Numbered from the stretch's first letter, positions 1 through 6,359 are shown. The stretch: DNA of 8,228 bases from Gammaproteobacteria bacterium (GCA_016200445.1 JACQEQ010000020.1:1-8228); one strand, 5' to 3'. Translations and numbers: made by a program. The notes: generated by a model from the letters alone, not told the origin.

Positions 1-468
1 CGCCAAGACCGTGGCGTAGTCGCGCGCATCGGCAATTACGGTCACGGCCGCGTGATTTTTGGCAGCGGCGCGCAGCAGGGTTGGGCCGCCGATGTCGATG
101 TTCTCAATCGCGGTGGGTAAGTCGCAGTTCGGATTGGCCACGGTTTTTTCGAATGGGTAAAGATTCACTACCACTAAATCAATGAAACCGATGCCATGCT
201 CGCGCATCACCGCGTCATCGACGCCGCGCCGCGCCAGTAAGCCGCCATGAATTTTCGGGTGCAGGGTCTTGACACGTCCATCCATCATCTCCGGAAAGCC
301 GGTGTAAGCCGAAACTTCCGTGACCGGAATTTTATTGTCGCTCAGCAGTTTTGCGGTGCCACCGGTGGACAACATCTCCACGCCCAAATCGTGGAGCGCG
401 CGTGCAAACTCGACGATGCCGGTTTTGTCGGAAACGCTCAGCAAGGCGCGTCGAATCGGTGCCGTCAT
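1..468 (-). CDS. purH: PurH, bifunctional AICAR transformylase/IMP cyclohydrolase (N-terminal part, cut by window edge)
   Basis: Final two steps of purine synthesis in the cytoplasm: formylation of AICAR, then ring closure to IMP. The 156 visible codons run open to base 1 and cover the N-terminal, MGS-like IMP cyclohydrolase domain. The protein begins MTAPIRRALLSVSDKTG. It carries STGGTAK at residues 34-40, GFPEMMDGRVKTLHP at 57-71, NLYPF at 102-106 and ENIDIGGPTLLRAAAKN at 122-138, all hallmarks of the family. The transformylase domain lies beyond the left edge. The ATG at 468-466 is chosen because homologues start the same way; only a weak GAG lies upstream as a ribosome site. It follows fis by 91 bases that contain a palindromic repeat, and purH after fis is the usual order in pseudomonad-like genomes. 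Whether it has its own promoter is not visible. Confidence 0.97.
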   Translation of the reverse strand, partial: MTAPIRRALLSVSDKTGIVEFARALHDLGVEMLSTGGTAKLLSDNKIPVTEVSAYTGFPEMMDGRVKTLHPKIHGGLLARRGVDDAVMREHGIGFIDLVVVNLYPFEKTVANPNCDLPTAIENIDIGGPTLLRAAAKNHAAVTVIADARDYATVLA

Positions 469-493
469 GCGTGTGGTCTCTAATATTTAATTC

Positions 494-555
494 GTAGGCT
501 GGGTCGATAAACCCAGCGATGGTTCCCGCGATGCTGGGTTTTCAACCCAGCCTAC
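494..555. repeat. REP-like palindromic element between fis and purH
   Basis: A perfect 11-base inverted repeat, GTAGGCTGGGT at 494-504 and ACCCAGCCTAC at 545-555, encloses 40 bases. Each arm can also fold locally: GCTGGGT (498-504) with ACCCAGC (511-517), and GCTGGGTT (533-540) with AACCCAGC (544-551, loop of 3). The core GCTGGGT/ACCCAGC therefore occurs twice, giving either one long stem or two small hairpins. This architecture, and the GTAGG-TGGGT style of sequence, resemble the REP repeats mobilised by REP-associated tyrosine transposases in gammaproteobacteria; that link is inference. The element starts 4 bases after the fis stop codon. It has no T-run after it on the minus strand, so it is not a standard terminator, but it could shield the fis message from 3' exonucleases. 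Confidence 0.75.
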
Positions 556-559
556 CCAA

Positions 560-853
560 TTAGTCCAGGCCGTATTTACGTAATTTTTTACGCAACGTGC
601 CGCGATTGAGGCCGAGGACCTCTGCCGCCTTGCTCTGGTTCCCGCGAGTGTGATGCAGTACGGTTTCAAGCAGCGGCCGCTCGACTTCGTCCATAACCAG
701 GTCGAATAAATTACCCGGCGGGTGTCCGTCGAGATCCGAAAAATAACTGGTGAGCAAGGTGTTAATGCAGGCATGCAACGGATGATTCGCGTGTGTGGTG
801 TGCGTGCTAAGGTTGCTGAGCTTGGCAATTTTCTTGGGCGAAGCACTGCTCAT
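560..853 (-). CDS. fis: Fis, nucleoid-associated DNA-binding protein
   Basis: Small homodimeric DNA-bending protein that shapes the nucleoid and activates rRNA and other growth-related promoters. It is 97 residues long, against 98 in E. coli. The C-terminal helix-turn-helix (about residues 71-94, GNQSKAAEVLGLNRGTLRKK) is almost the textbook Fis sequence, ending LRKYGLD. The dimerisation helices (about 44-69, NLFDLVMDEVERPLLETVLHHTR) are also clear. The N-terminal 25 residues are Ser/Thr/His-rich and diverged, as is usual. The start ATG (853-851) overlaps the dusB stop TGA (852-850) in an ATGA arrangement. An AGGA lies 9 bases upstream of the ATG, inside dusB, giving it one of the better ribosome sites in the window. 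In E. coli fis is expressed from the dusB-fis message, and the overlap here suggests tighter coupling. Confidence 0.97.
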   Translation of the reverse strand: MSSASPKKIAKLSNLSTHTTHANHPLHACINTLLTSYFSDLDGHPPGNLFDLVMDEVERPLLETVLHHTRGNQSKAAEVLGLNRGTLRKKLRKYGLD

Positions 854-1839
854 GCGGCCAGTTCCTGGTTGTGTGTTAGCTGGTCAAAAAATTCGCGAGT
901 GAACGCGAGTTGTTGTTCGGGAGTTTCAATATGATTGATGAGCTGGCGGAATGCGGCGCCCTGCGGGTGTCCCTTGCTATACCAGGCGATATGCTTGCGT
1001 GCGACACGTACGCCGCTGTAGTCGCCGTACAGCGCATACAGATTATGTAAATGGCCAAGCAAAACATCGCGTACTACTTGCGGTCCAGGTTCTGCGAGTG
1101 CTTCGCCGGTGGCCAAGTAATGCGCGATTTCGCGAAAAATCCATGGCCGCCCCTGCGCAGCGCGGCCGATCATTACCGCGTCGGCACCGGTATAGTCCAG
1201 CACCAGTTTTGCCTGCGCCGGGGTGCGGATATCGCCGTTGGCAATCACCGGGATTGAAACCGTGCGTTTAATTTCTGCAATGGTGTCGTACTCAACAGTA
1301 CCCTCGGCGAATCCGCAAGCGCGAGTGCGGCCGTGCACGGCCAACGCTTGAATACCGCAGTCTTGCGCGACACGGGCAATGCGCGCGCCGTTGCGGTGCT
1401 CTGCGTCCCAGCCGGTGCGGATTTTCAGGGTCACCGGTACGTCGACAGCATTAACCACCGCACTGAGAATTTCTGCGACTAAAACTTCATTTTTCATTAA
1501 CGCAGAACCTGCCGCGACATTACAAACTTTTTTGGCCGGGCAGCCCATGTTGATGTCGACGATATCCGCACCATGTTCCACGTTATAGCGCGCGGCGTCT
1601 GCCATTTGACGTGGGTCCGCCCCGACGATTTGCACCGAGCGGGGCTCGGCTTCGCCGCCGTGGTCGATCCGACGTTGGGTTTTATCGCTGCCCCATAACA
1701 GCGAGTTGCAAGAAACCATTTCAGAAACCACCATGCCCGCGCCCATTGCCTTGCATAACTGGCGAAACGGACGATCGGTTACGCCTGCCATCGGAGCAAG
1801 AATAACGCGGTTGGCAAGTAGATGAGTCCCGATACGCAT
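850..1839 (-). CDS. dusB: tRNA-dihydrouridine synthase B (DusB)
   Basis: FMN-dependent reductase that makes dihydrouridine in the tRNA D-loop. From the ATG at 1839 the protein has 329 residues (E. coli 321). Visible motifs: APMAGVTDRPF at 15-25, DINMGCPAKKV at 95-105 with the catalytic Cys100, LKIRTGW at 138-144 with the flavin-contacting Lys139, HGRTR at 169-173, NGDI at 201-204, GRAAQGRPWIF at 225-235 and ARKHIAWY at 280-287. The frame also opens at an ATG at 1890, which would add 17 residues. I prefer 1839 because MRIG matches the E. coli start and the extension has no family resemblance. Neither start has a Shine-Dalgarno sequence; the shorter one is preceded by an A-rich stretch. It is first in the dusB-fis unit, after a gap of about 139 bases that should hold that unit's promoter. 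Confidence 0.95.
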   Translation of the reverse strand: MRIGTHLLANRVILAPMAGVTDRPFRQLCKAMGAGMVVSEMVSCNSLLWGSDKTQRRIDHGGEAEPRSVQIVGADPRQMADAARYNVEHGADIVDINMGCPAKKVCNVAAGSALMKNEVLVAEILSAVVNAVDVPVTLKIRTGWDAEHRNGARIARVAQDCGIQALAVHGRTRACGFAEGTVEYDTIAEIKRTVSIPVIANGDIRTPAQAKLVLDYTGADAVMIGRAAQGRPWIFREIAHYLATGEALAEPGPQVVRDVLLGHLHNLYALYGDYSGVRVARKHIAWYSKGHPQGAAFRQLINHIETPEQQLAFTREFFDQLTHNQELAA

Positions 1840-1941
1840 GCTTGTTTTTTTGTCAGGAGTAACGAAGAGCGGGTGATGATACTCCGTCATTCGTAACGGA
1901 TAAAGTCCACTGACACGACTTTTTTTGCATTAAATAGAGGT

Positions 1942-1969
1942 AAAAAAACCGCTAGCGAAAAATTAGCAG
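1942..1969 (-). terminator. Possible intrinsic terminator after the zinc-ribbon gene
   Basis: On the minus strand, CTGCTA (1969-1964) can pair with TAGCGG (1954-1949) across a 9-base loop. One pair is a G-U wobble. Seven T residues follow at 1948-1942. The hairpin begins about 10 bases after the stop codon of the zinc-ribbon gene, where a terminator for the accB-accC-prmA side would sit, separating it from dusB-fis. The stem is short and only half GC, so it may be leaky or fortuitous. I see no convincing -35/-10 pair in the rest of the gap (1840-1978); the AT-rich TATTTAAT at about 1938-1931 is the best -10-like sequence, but it lacks a matching -35. Confidence 0.4.
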
Positions 1970-1978
1970 ATTGTGATT

Positions 1979-3013
1979 TTAAGATGATGCTTGATAGAAG
2001 AAATTGAACTCGAAATTGACGGCGTCTTTGCCAGGGTCGGCAATTTCCAGCACGATCTGCACGGGGTTGTTCGGCGTCATGCCGCGGCGAATGTTGACGT
2101 CGGCATCCAGATATTCAGTGGGTTGAAAACGGCGTTTAGCAATAATTCGTCCATTCATATCCGACAACGTAATCTGCATCAGCGGAAAAGGCTGAGTAAA
2201 GCCCGCATTGTTTACAAAAACAGCGTTAATCAACAGCGCGCTTTTGACGCGTGGATGAATCGTGATGTCGCGGTGCGTGAGTTTAATGAGATCGACGTTC
2301 TGCTGCATGGGCATATCGCATTGCGCGATCTCACATAATTTTTGCACCCACGGCCGTAGCTCAGGATAGCGCGCCAAATCGTCGCGCATGGAGTAGGTGT
2401 ACTGAAGGATAAATATGGTGAGTAATACGGCAACGCCGATCCCCCAAAACGAATTTCCAAATAACGCTGGTGGTGCCTCGATGCGCGGACCTGGGTAGAG
2501 AACTAAATCGCGTACTGCAGAAAAAGATCCGCCGGGTACGTTTTCGATTTTATCTTCATCGGTCAGGCGGAGAGTATCTGGATCATCGTTCTTGATAACA
2601 GGGCCGGCTGTATCGTCGACGCTGAAAACGAGCGTGTCATTTTCTACGTCTTGTTTGATGGCAGCTTTGGGCGCAGGTGCCGCAGGTGGCTTCACCGCAG
2701 GGCGCGGTGGAATTATCGGCGCGGCCGGTTTAGGGGGCGGTGGTTTGGGTGCGGCTGGTTTGGGTGGCGGCGCCGCTGCGCGCGTTGTGGGCGGTGGCGG
2801 GGCAGGAGCGCGTGCCATTGGCGGTGGTGTAGCTGGTCGTTGCGGTGTTGCTTTATTGCGGTCGGATAAGGCGACCGGTAGCTCTTCCAGCAAATTGCCG
2901 AGCGAGTTAAATACTTTGGTGCACTGCCCGCAACGCACTTTTCCGCCGGCTTTCTTCAGTTGCTCGGCAGAAATTTTGAAGTAAGTTTGACAGTGAGGGC
3001 AGCGCGTATACAT
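1979..3013 (-). CDS. Zinc-ribbon, Pro-rich, single-pass membrane protein with C-terminal DUF3426-type domain
   Basis: Function unknown. The 344 residues read in order: an N-terminal MJ0042-type zinc ribbon with Cys5/Cys8 and Cys28/Cys31 (CPHC and CGQC); a low-complexity Pro/Ala/Lys linker at about 60-117 containing a near-repeat of PPPKPAAPK; an acidic stretch at about 122-157; a membrane helix at about 188-208 (SFWGIGVAVLLTIFILQYTYS); and a C-terminal domain with paired Cys227/Cys232, matching DUF3426-type proteins. With the ribbon inside, the C-terminal domain would lie in the periplasm. Homologues sit between prmA and dusB in pseudomonads, so the position is conserved. The ATG at 3013 is fixed by MYTRCPHC, the usual beginning of the family. 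There is no Shine-Dalgarno; a small hairpin lies just upstream. It follows prmA by 101 bases. Confidence 0.88.
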   Translation of the reverse strand: MYTRCPHCQTYFKISAEQLKKAGGKVRCGQCTKVFNSLGNLLEELPVALSDRNKATPQRPATPPPMARAPAPPPPTTRAAAPPPKPAAPKPPPPKPAAPIIPPRPAVKPPAAPAPKAAIKQDVENDTLVFSVDDTAGPVIKNDDPDTLRLTDEDKIENVPGGSFSAVRDLVLYPGPRIEAPPALFGNSFWGIGVAVLLTIFILQYTYSMRDDLARYPELRPWVQKLCEIAQCDMPMQQNVDLIKLTHRDITIHPRVKSALLINAVFVNNAGFTQPFPLMQITLSDMNGRIIAKRRFQPTEYLDADVNIRRGMTPNNPVQIVLEIADPGKDAVNFEFNFFYQASS

Positions 3014-3017
3014 GCAG

Positions 3018-3035
3018 GACTAATTCGACCTAGTC
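3018..3035 (-). other. Small inverted repeat just upstream of the zinc-ribbon gene start
   Basis: GACTA (3018-3022) and TAGTC (3031-3035) form a perfect 5-base inverted repeat with an 8-base spacer, ending 4 bases before the ATG at 3013. It occupies the place where a ribosome binding site would be expected, and none is present. It could be an mRNA hairpin that tunes initiation, an operator half-site pair, or chance. The remainder of the 3014-3114 gap shows no clear promoter; TTGATC and TAATGG spaced by 17 bases (about 3108-3080, minus strand) is a weak match only. Confidence 0.3.
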
Positions 3036-3114
3036 AAGACAAACATGAGCAATTTACCAGCGAAGTCTAACCCGGATTTGCCATTAGCGCGCGTAGCGAA
3101 GGCGATCAAAATGT

Positions 3115-3996
3115 TCAGCATTTACGTGTGCCGTTCAGCCGTACCCAGCCGTGTTGGGCAACGGCCGGTCGAAGATTAAATGTGTCGAGATACGCTGCGG
3201 TCACATCGTCTTCCTGTCCGGTAAGTATTCCTGACAGTACGAGTGTGCCTCCACACTTCACCAAGTCTGCGAAACGTGTCGCGAGTTCGCGCAATGGATT
3301 GGCCAAAATATTGGCGATCAGAGTGTCGGCCGCAAGTGCCGGAGCTTGTTCAGGTAGAAACGTTTCAATGCATTCCGCAACCGCATTGCGCTGCGCGTTT
3401 TCGCGTGTGGCTAGCAGTGCCTGTGGATCATGATCCACTGCGATAACGCGTTGTGCGCCCAGCCGGGCCGCCGCCACCGCCAAGATACCGGAGCCGCAGC
3501 CATAGTCGATCACGGTTTGTTGAATCGGCGGATGGGCATCGAGCCATTCCAGGCACAGAGCGGTGGTGGAGTGGGTGCCGGTGCCAAATGCCAAGCCAGG
3601 ATCCATGAAAATATTGACCGCGAGCGGGTCAGGGGGCTCACACCAACTCGGGCATATCCAGATGCGCTGCCCGAATTGCATCGGTGCGAAGTGCTCCATC
3701 CAGGCGCGTTCCCACGGCTGGTCGGCCAAGGCGTCAATGCGTGACTGCACGATCACCGCCGGTCCGAACTTTTCGTTGATTTGCGTGAGCACAGCGTGGC
3801 AGTTCATAGCCGCCTCGAATAATCCGGTTACGCGAGTGTAACGCCACAGGGGCGTGGTGCCGAGCGCAGGTTCGTAGAGCGGTTCGTCGCGTGTGTCGCT
3901 TAACGTGACACTGAGAGCGCCTGCTTGCAATAACGCATTTTCAATCGCTGGTGCGGATTGTGCGTGAGTATCTATTTTTATTTCGAGCCACGGCAT
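3115..3996 (-). CDS. prmA: Ribosomal protein L11 methyltransferase (PrmA)
   Basis: SAM-dependent enzyme that trimethylates several amino groups of ribosomal protein L11 in the cytoplasm. The length, 293 residues, equals that of the E. coli protein. The N-terminal L11-recognition domain begins MPWLEIKIDT, as in homologues. The catalytic Rossmann domain shows FGTGTHSTT at 137-145, the SAM-binding DYGCGSGIL at 164-172, an acidic strand end VDHD at 187-190 and NILANPL at 229-235, the PrmA version of the NPPY-like catalytic loop. It starts 19 bases after the accC stop. The start ATG lacks a Shine-Dalgarno and is contained in the 3' arm of a 6-base inverted repeat, which suggests translation depends on ribosomes finishing accC. 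All key motifs are intact. Confidence 0.97.
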   Translation of the reverse strand: MPWLEIKIDTHAQSAPAIENALLQAGALSVTLSDTRDEPLYEPALGTTPLWRYTRVTGLFEAAMNCHAVLTQINEKFGPAVIVQSRIDALADQPWERAWMEHFAPMQFGQRIWICPSWCEPPDPLAVNIFMDPGLAFGTGTHSTTALCLEWLDAHPPIQQTVIDYGCGSGILAVAAARLGAQRVIAVDHDPQALLATRENAQRNAVAECIETFLPEQAPALAADTLIANILANPLRELATRFADLVKCGGTLVLSGILTGQEDDVTAAYLDTFNLRPAVAQHGWVRLNGTRKC

Positions 3997-4010
3997 GCCG
4001 ATGGATGCCG
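3991..4010 (-). promoter_or_regulatory. Hairpin sequestering the prmA start codon
   Basis: CGGCAT (3991-3996) and ATGCCG (4005-4010) form a perfect 6-base inverted repeat with an 8-base loop. In the mRNA, the prmA AUG (3996-3994) and the next codon make up the whole 3' arm. The 5' arm begins 5 bases after the accC stop codon (4018-4016). A ribosome terminating on accC would cover or open this stem, so the arrangement fits translational coupling of prmA to accC. The structure is read from sequence; the regulatory role is inference. Confidence 0.4.
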
Positions 4011-4015
4011 TCGCG

Positions 4016-5371
4016 CTACTTAGGCGCTTTATGCAAGGACAGTTTCTTTTCCAGATAATGAATATTCACGCCCCCGGCGAGAAATCCAGCGTCCCGGAAA
4101 ATATCCTGGTGCAGCGGAATATTGGTGTCGATGCCTTCGATAACGACTTCGCTGAGCACGCTGGCCATGCGCGCGCAGGCAGCCGCGCGGTTTTCTGCAT
4201 GCACGATCAGCTTGCCGATCATCGAGTCGTAAAACGGCGGTACCACATAGCCGTTGTAGATATGCGAATCCACGCGCACGCCCGGGCCGCCCGGCGCATG
4301 AAACTGATGAATCGTGCCCGCGCATGGCACAAACGTGCGCGCATTTTCAGCATTCAGACGGCACTCAATCGAGTGGCCGCGCAGCACGATGTCTTTTTGT
4401 TTGAACGTCATCGGCTCGCCCGCAGCGATGCGGATTTGCTCTTTGACAATGTCAACACCGGTAACCATTTCGGTGACTGGATGCTCTACTTGCACGCGCG
4501 TGTTCATTTCGATGAAGTAAAAATGGCCATCCTCGTACAGAAATTCAAACGTGCCTGCGCCCAAATAGCCCACGGCCAGACACGCGTCGACGCAGCGTTT
4601 GCCGATCGCGTTGCGCATTTCTTCGGTGATGCCGGGCGCCGGGGATTCCTCGACGACTTTTTGGTGGCGGCGTTGCAGGGAACAATCGCGCTCGCCCAGA
4701 TAAATCGCATTGCCGTGCTGATCGGCCAACACCTGGATTTCAATGTGGCGTGGATTTTCCAGAAACTTTTCCATGTACACCGCAGGATTGCCGAATGCGC
4801 CTTGCGCTTCGCTGCGCGTCAGCGAAATCGAGCTTAACAATGCTGCTTCGCTATGCACGACGCGCATACCACGGCCGCCACCGCCGCCGGAGGCTTTGAT
4901 AATGATCGGGTAGCCGATTTCTTTGGCGATGCGTAAATTTTCCTCGTCAACATCGCCCAACGTTCCATCCGAGCCGGGTACACAGGGCACGCCTGCGGCC
5001 TTCATGGTTTTAATCGCCGAAACTTTATCGCCCATGATGCGGATGGTTTCGGCGCGCGGGCCGATGAATACGAAACCGCTTTGTTCGACACGTTCGGCGA
5101 AGTCGGCGTTTTCGGACAAGAAACCGTAACCAGGGTGGATGGCTTGTGCGTCAGTGACCTCTGCGGCGCTTACCACAGCCGGAATGTTTAAATAACTTTC
5201 CGCCGACGGCGGCGGGCCGATGCACACCGATTCGTCGGCGAGGCGCACGTGTTTGAGATTGCGATCGGCAGTGGAATGAATGGCGACGGTTTTGATGCCC
5301 AGTTCGCGGCAGGCGCGCAAAATACGCAGCGCGATTTCTCCGCGATTGGCGATAACGATTTTTTCAAACAT
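4016..5371 (-). CDS. accC: Biotin carboxylase subunit of acetyl-CoA carboxylase (AccC)
   Basis: ATP-grasp enzyme that carboxylates the biotin on AccB using bicarbonate, the first half of the acetyl-CoA carboxylase reaction that starts fatty-acid synthesis. With the ATG at 5371 it has 451 residues and its numbering matches E. coli AccC through the active site. Seen are Lys116, Lys159, the glycine loop GGGGGRG at 162-168, His209, Lys238 in RRHQKVVEE, Glu276 and Glu288 for metal binding, Arg292, the catalytic Glu296 in QVEHP and Arg338 in ECR. The N-terminus MFEKIVIANRGEIALRILRA is standard. A TTG at 5413 would extend the frame by 14 residues but would overlap accB and add unrelated sequence, so I reject it. 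It follows accB by 28 bases, with no Shine-Dalgarno visible. All catalytic residues are intact. Confidence 0.98.
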   Translation of the reverse strand: MFEKIVIANRGEIALRILRACRELGIKTVAIHSTADRNLKHVRLADESVCIGPPPSAESYLNIPAVVSAAEVTDAQAIHPGYGFLSENADFAERVEQSGFVFIGPRAETIRIMGDKVSAIKTMKAAGVPCVPGSDGTLGDVDEENLRIAKEIGYPIIIKASGGGGGRGMRVVHSEAALLSSISLTRSEAQGAFGNPAVYMEKFLENPRHIEIQVLADQHGNAIYLGERDCSLQRRHQKVVEESPAPGITEEMRNAIGKRCVDACLAVGYLGAGTFEFLYEDGHFYFIEMNTRVQVEHPVTEMVTGVDIVKEQIRIAAGEPMTFKQKDIVLRGHSIECRLNAENARTFVPCAGTIHQFHAPGGPGVRVDSHIYNGYVVPPFYDSMIGKLIVHAENRAAACARMASVLSEVVIEGIDTNIPLHQDIFRDAGFLAGGVNIHYLEKKLSLHKAPK

Positions 5372-5399
5372 GGGCGAAGGCGTCCGGCTGAATGTGTTG

Positions 5400-5852
5400 T
5401 TATTCGAGGACAAACAAAGGTTGGCCGTATTCGACCGGCTGACCGTTTTCCACCAAAATTTTCTTCACGGTACCCGCGCGATCTGCCTCGATCTGATTGA
5501 GCAGTTTCATTGCTTCAATGATGCACAGGGTGTCGCCCTGTTTCACGACGCTGCCGACTTCCACAAACGCTTTGGAACCTGGCGACGGCGAGCGGTAATA
5601 AGTGCCGACCATTGGGGATTTCACCATGTGGCCGGTTTCTTCGGCCGGAGCCGTTTTGGCTTCGAGCGCTTTGCTCTCGATGGCAGGTGCATATTGCGGC
5701 GCAGAAATCGGCATCGAGCTGCTCATCACCACCGGCGCACTTTGGCTGTAACGATTGATACGTACCGATTCTTCGCCTTCGTGGATTTCCAGCTCGGCGA
5801 TGCCGGACTCTTCGACCAGCTCAATCAATTTTTTTACTTTGCGAATATCCAT
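5400..5852 (-). CDS. accB: Biotin carboxyl carrier protein of acetyl-CoA carboxylase (AccB)
   Basis: Carries the biotin that shuttles the carboxyl group between AccC and the carboxyltransferase. It has 150 residues. The N-terminal stretch MDIRKVKKLIELVEESGI is the typical AccB oligomerisation and AccC-contact segment. An Ala/Pro/Ser-rich linker spans about 38-72. The C-terminal biotinyl domain (about 77-150) has SPMVGTYYRSPSP, the protruding thumb at about 88-96, and EAMKLLNQIEAD at 113-124 with Lys116 as the biotinylated residue. The MKL, rather than MKM, after the lysine is a common variant. It lies 23 bases after aroQ and 28 bases before accC, an arrangement known from many gammaproteobacteria. 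A weak GGAA about 13 bases upstream is the only ribosome-site candidate. Confidence 0.98.
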   Translation of the reverse strand: MDIRKVKKLIELVEESGIAELEIHEGEESVRINRYSQSAPVVMSSSMPISAPQYAPAIESKALEAKTAPAEETGHMVKSPMVGTYYRSPSPGSKAFVEVGSVVKQGDTLCIIEAMKLLNQIEADRAGTVKKILVENGQPVEYGQPLFVLE

Positions 5853-5875
5853 GACGTGTCGTTCCGAAAGGTCAG

Positions 5876-6325
5876 TTAGTTTGAAGGATAGGCGAGGCCT
5901 TGCAGTGCAGCGGCCAATGCCAGTTCGTAGCCTTGCGCGCCGAGGCCAGAAATAACACCGGCGGCGAGGTCGGAAAAATAGGAGTGCCGGCGAAACTCTT
6001 CGCGGCTGAAAATATTGGAAAGATGGACTTCGATAAATGGAATTTGTGCTGCGGCCAAAGCATCCCGCAGCGCGACACTGGTGTGCGTTAACCCAGCTGG
6101 GTTGATGATGATGTAGGCAATGCCTTCTTGTTGGGCTTGCTGTACCCGGTTAATCAATTCATGTTCGGCGTTGCTTTGTAAGCACAGCACCCGATGCCCA
6201 GCGGCGTGCGCCTGAGCTTCCAGTTTTTGATTGATGTCGGCGAGCGTCGTGTGGCCATAAATCTGCGGCTCGCGCGTACCGAGCAGGTTTAAATTAGGGC
6301 CGTGCAATACCAGCAGTGTTGACAT
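5876..6325 (-). CDS. aroQ: Type II 3-dehydroquinate dehydratase (AroQ)
   Basis: Third step of the shikimate pathway, dehydrating 3-dehydroquinate to 3-dehydroshikimate; family members form dodecamers in the cytoplasm. The 149 residues match the family's usual length. Motifs: LHGPNLNLLGTREP at 7-20 with Arg18 on the flexible lid, the catalytic base Tyr23 in QIYG, the QSNAEHELI block at 50-58, NPAGLTHTS at 75-83 with Asn75, EVHLSNIFSREEFR at 99-112 with His101, and SYFSDLAAGVISGLGAQGY at 115-133. The start at 6325 fits the family's MSTLLVLHGPN beginning. No Shine-Dalgarno precedes it. It lies 34 bases after the thioredoxin-like gene and 23 bases before accB; aroQ directly upstream of accB-accC is a widespread arrangement. 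Confidence 0.98.
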   Translation of the reverse strand: MSTLLVLHGPNLNLLGTREPQIYGHTTLADINQKLEAQAHAAGHRVLCLQSNAEHELINRVQQAQQEGIAYIIINPAGLTHTSVALRDALAAAQIPFIEVHLSNIFSREEFRRHSYFSDLAAGVISGLGAQGYELALAAALQGLAYPSN

Positions 6326-6359
6326 ACGCGAAGCGCAATGGCAAATTCGGCGCGGACGG

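Noticed and set aside
494..555. Palindrome after fis as an intrinsic terminator
   Set aside because: No run of T follows the stem on the minus strand; the layout is that of a REP-like repeat instead.
487..846. Minus-strand frame of 119 codons overlapping fis in another frame and running through the repeat
   Set aside because: Fis in the neighbouring frame is unmistakable; the alternative merely reads through fis and the palindrome.
2592..2984. Plus-strand Gly-rich open frame opposite the zinc-ribbon gene
   Set aside because: The glycine repeats are the reverse complement of the Pro/Ala-rich linker codons; no independent start or family signal.
3995..4837. Plus-strand open frame of 280 codons opposite accC
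   Set aside because: It lies fully antisense to accC, whose catalytic residues are all intact. Its His/Arg/Ala-rich composition is that of a codon shadow, with no recognisable domain.
5372..5413. Upstream TTG start for accC adding 14 residues
   Set aside because: It would overlap the end of accB and adds sequence absent from the family; the ATG at 5371 gives the standard MFEKIVIANRGE beginning.
5504..5506. AccB biotin site reading EAMKLL rather than EAMKMM
   Set aside because: Leucine after the biotinylated lysine is a common natural variant, not a loss of function.
5280..5879. Plus-strand open frame of 199 codons opposite accB and the start of accC
   Set aside because: Antisense to two well-conserved genes; His/Phe/Arg-rich shadow with no domain.
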